Assembly (NCBI GenBank): GCA_947311175.1
Contig: CAMZKK010000069.1
Span: 1-6,504 of the forward strand
DNA: 6,504 bases
Reading direction: 5' to 3'
Source: an uncultured Planctomycetota bacterium
GTDB taxonomy: Bacteria > Planctomycetota > SZUA-567 > JAFGNG01
Part shown: positions 6,320 to 6,504 of the stretch, one piece after another
Layout of the letters: the number at the start of each line of letters is the position of its first letter
Position numbering within the stretch: the first letter of the stretch is position 1
The notes under the pieces: generated by a model
The model's input: only the letters and a program-made list of their open reading frames with translations
Told to the model about the DNA's origin: nothing
The model's database searches: none
Program-made: the position numbers and the translations under genes

Positions 6320-6504
6320 ATGGCACTTTTAGAAATCGATCAAACCCTCGTCAGCGTTTTAAATAAATCTACAATTGATGGTTTAGCGATGGCAGGGATT
6401 AAACCGATTACGGTCGGAATATCAAAATATTTAACAACTACCCGTGACATTTCTGCAATCGTCGGTCTTGTCGGCTCAACAACAGGAGCAATAATGGTAA
6501 ACAC
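6320..6504 (+). CDS. CheX-like chemotaxis phosphatase-family protein, N-terminal part (runs off the window)
   Basis: An ATG at 6320 preceded by GGAG at 6310-6313 (six bases away) opens a frame that stays open to the window end, giving 61 complete codons. The visible protein begins MALLEIDQTLVSVLNKS, continues with MAGIKPITVGISKY, and then has ISAIVGLVGSTTGAIMVN. This matches the N-terminal half of CheX/CheC-like domains: an N-terminal helix, then a strand pair with the I-x-G-x-x-G-x-x-x-G-x-I-x-x pattern. CheX proteins dephosphorylate CheY-P; related domains also occur in non-chemotactic regulators. The helix with the catalytic Glu-x-x-Asn motif would lie beyond the window, so activity cannot be judged. 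It follows efp by 14 bases and probably shares its transcript. Confidence 0.72.
   Translation, partial: MALLEIDQTLVSVLNKSTIDGLAMAGIKPITVGISKYLTTTRDISAIVGLVGSTTGAIMVN

Overview
This is an AT-rich, gene-dense bacterial chromosomal segment with eight protein genes, two of them cut by the window edges. No RNA gene, mobile element, CRISPR array or long repeat is visible. Several features together suggest an uncultured, low-GC member of the Planctomycetota/PVC group or a neighbouring phylum: a YkgJ-type cysteine-cluster protein with a CRTWPWW signature, an exported HEAT-repeat protein with a planctomycete-like C-terminal motif, a fused alpha/beta E1 dehydrogenase, and a CBM-like membrane protein. 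That assignment is inferred from protein style, not from a marker-gene comparison.

Layout. Positions 1-3585 (+) look like one tightly packed operon: the 3' end of a YkgJ-family gene, then ndk (nucleoside diphosphate kinase), an exported HEAT-repeat protein and a fused E1 alpha/beta 2-oxoacid or acetoin dehydrogenase. The ndk/HEAT junction overlaps by 1 base and the HEAT/E1 junction by 4 bases (ATGA), so these are probably translationally coupled. A 33-base gap separates this block from a convergent two-gene unit on the minus strand (5616 down to 3619): a membrane-anchored protein with a carbohydrate-binding-module-like domain, then a membrane-anchored L,D-transpeptidase with helical-repeat, LysM and YkuD domains. 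Across a 119-base divergent intergenic region, efp (elongation factor P, modifiable Lys at position 34) and the start of a CheX-like gene run rightward to the window end.

How the genes fit together. The minus-strand pair is the most coherent functional unit: two envelope proteins, one a probable peptidoglycan cross-linker and the other probably glycan- or surface-binding. The left operon mixes nucleotide metabolism, a metal-binding protein, an exported protein of unknown role and central carbon metabolism, and reads as a co-transcribed housekeeping cluster rather than a pathway. The efp-cheX pair joins translation to a chemotaxis-type phosphatase domain. The 119-base divergent region carries plausible sigma-70-like promoters on both strands whose -10 boxes overlap, which could link expression of the envelope pair and efp.

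I found no convincing sign of a new defence, mobile or RNA-based system. The points worth a second look are the uncharacterised exported HEAT protein, the CBM-like/L,D-transpeptidase pair, the archaeal-style NDK, the efp-cheX linkage and the overlapping divergent promoters.
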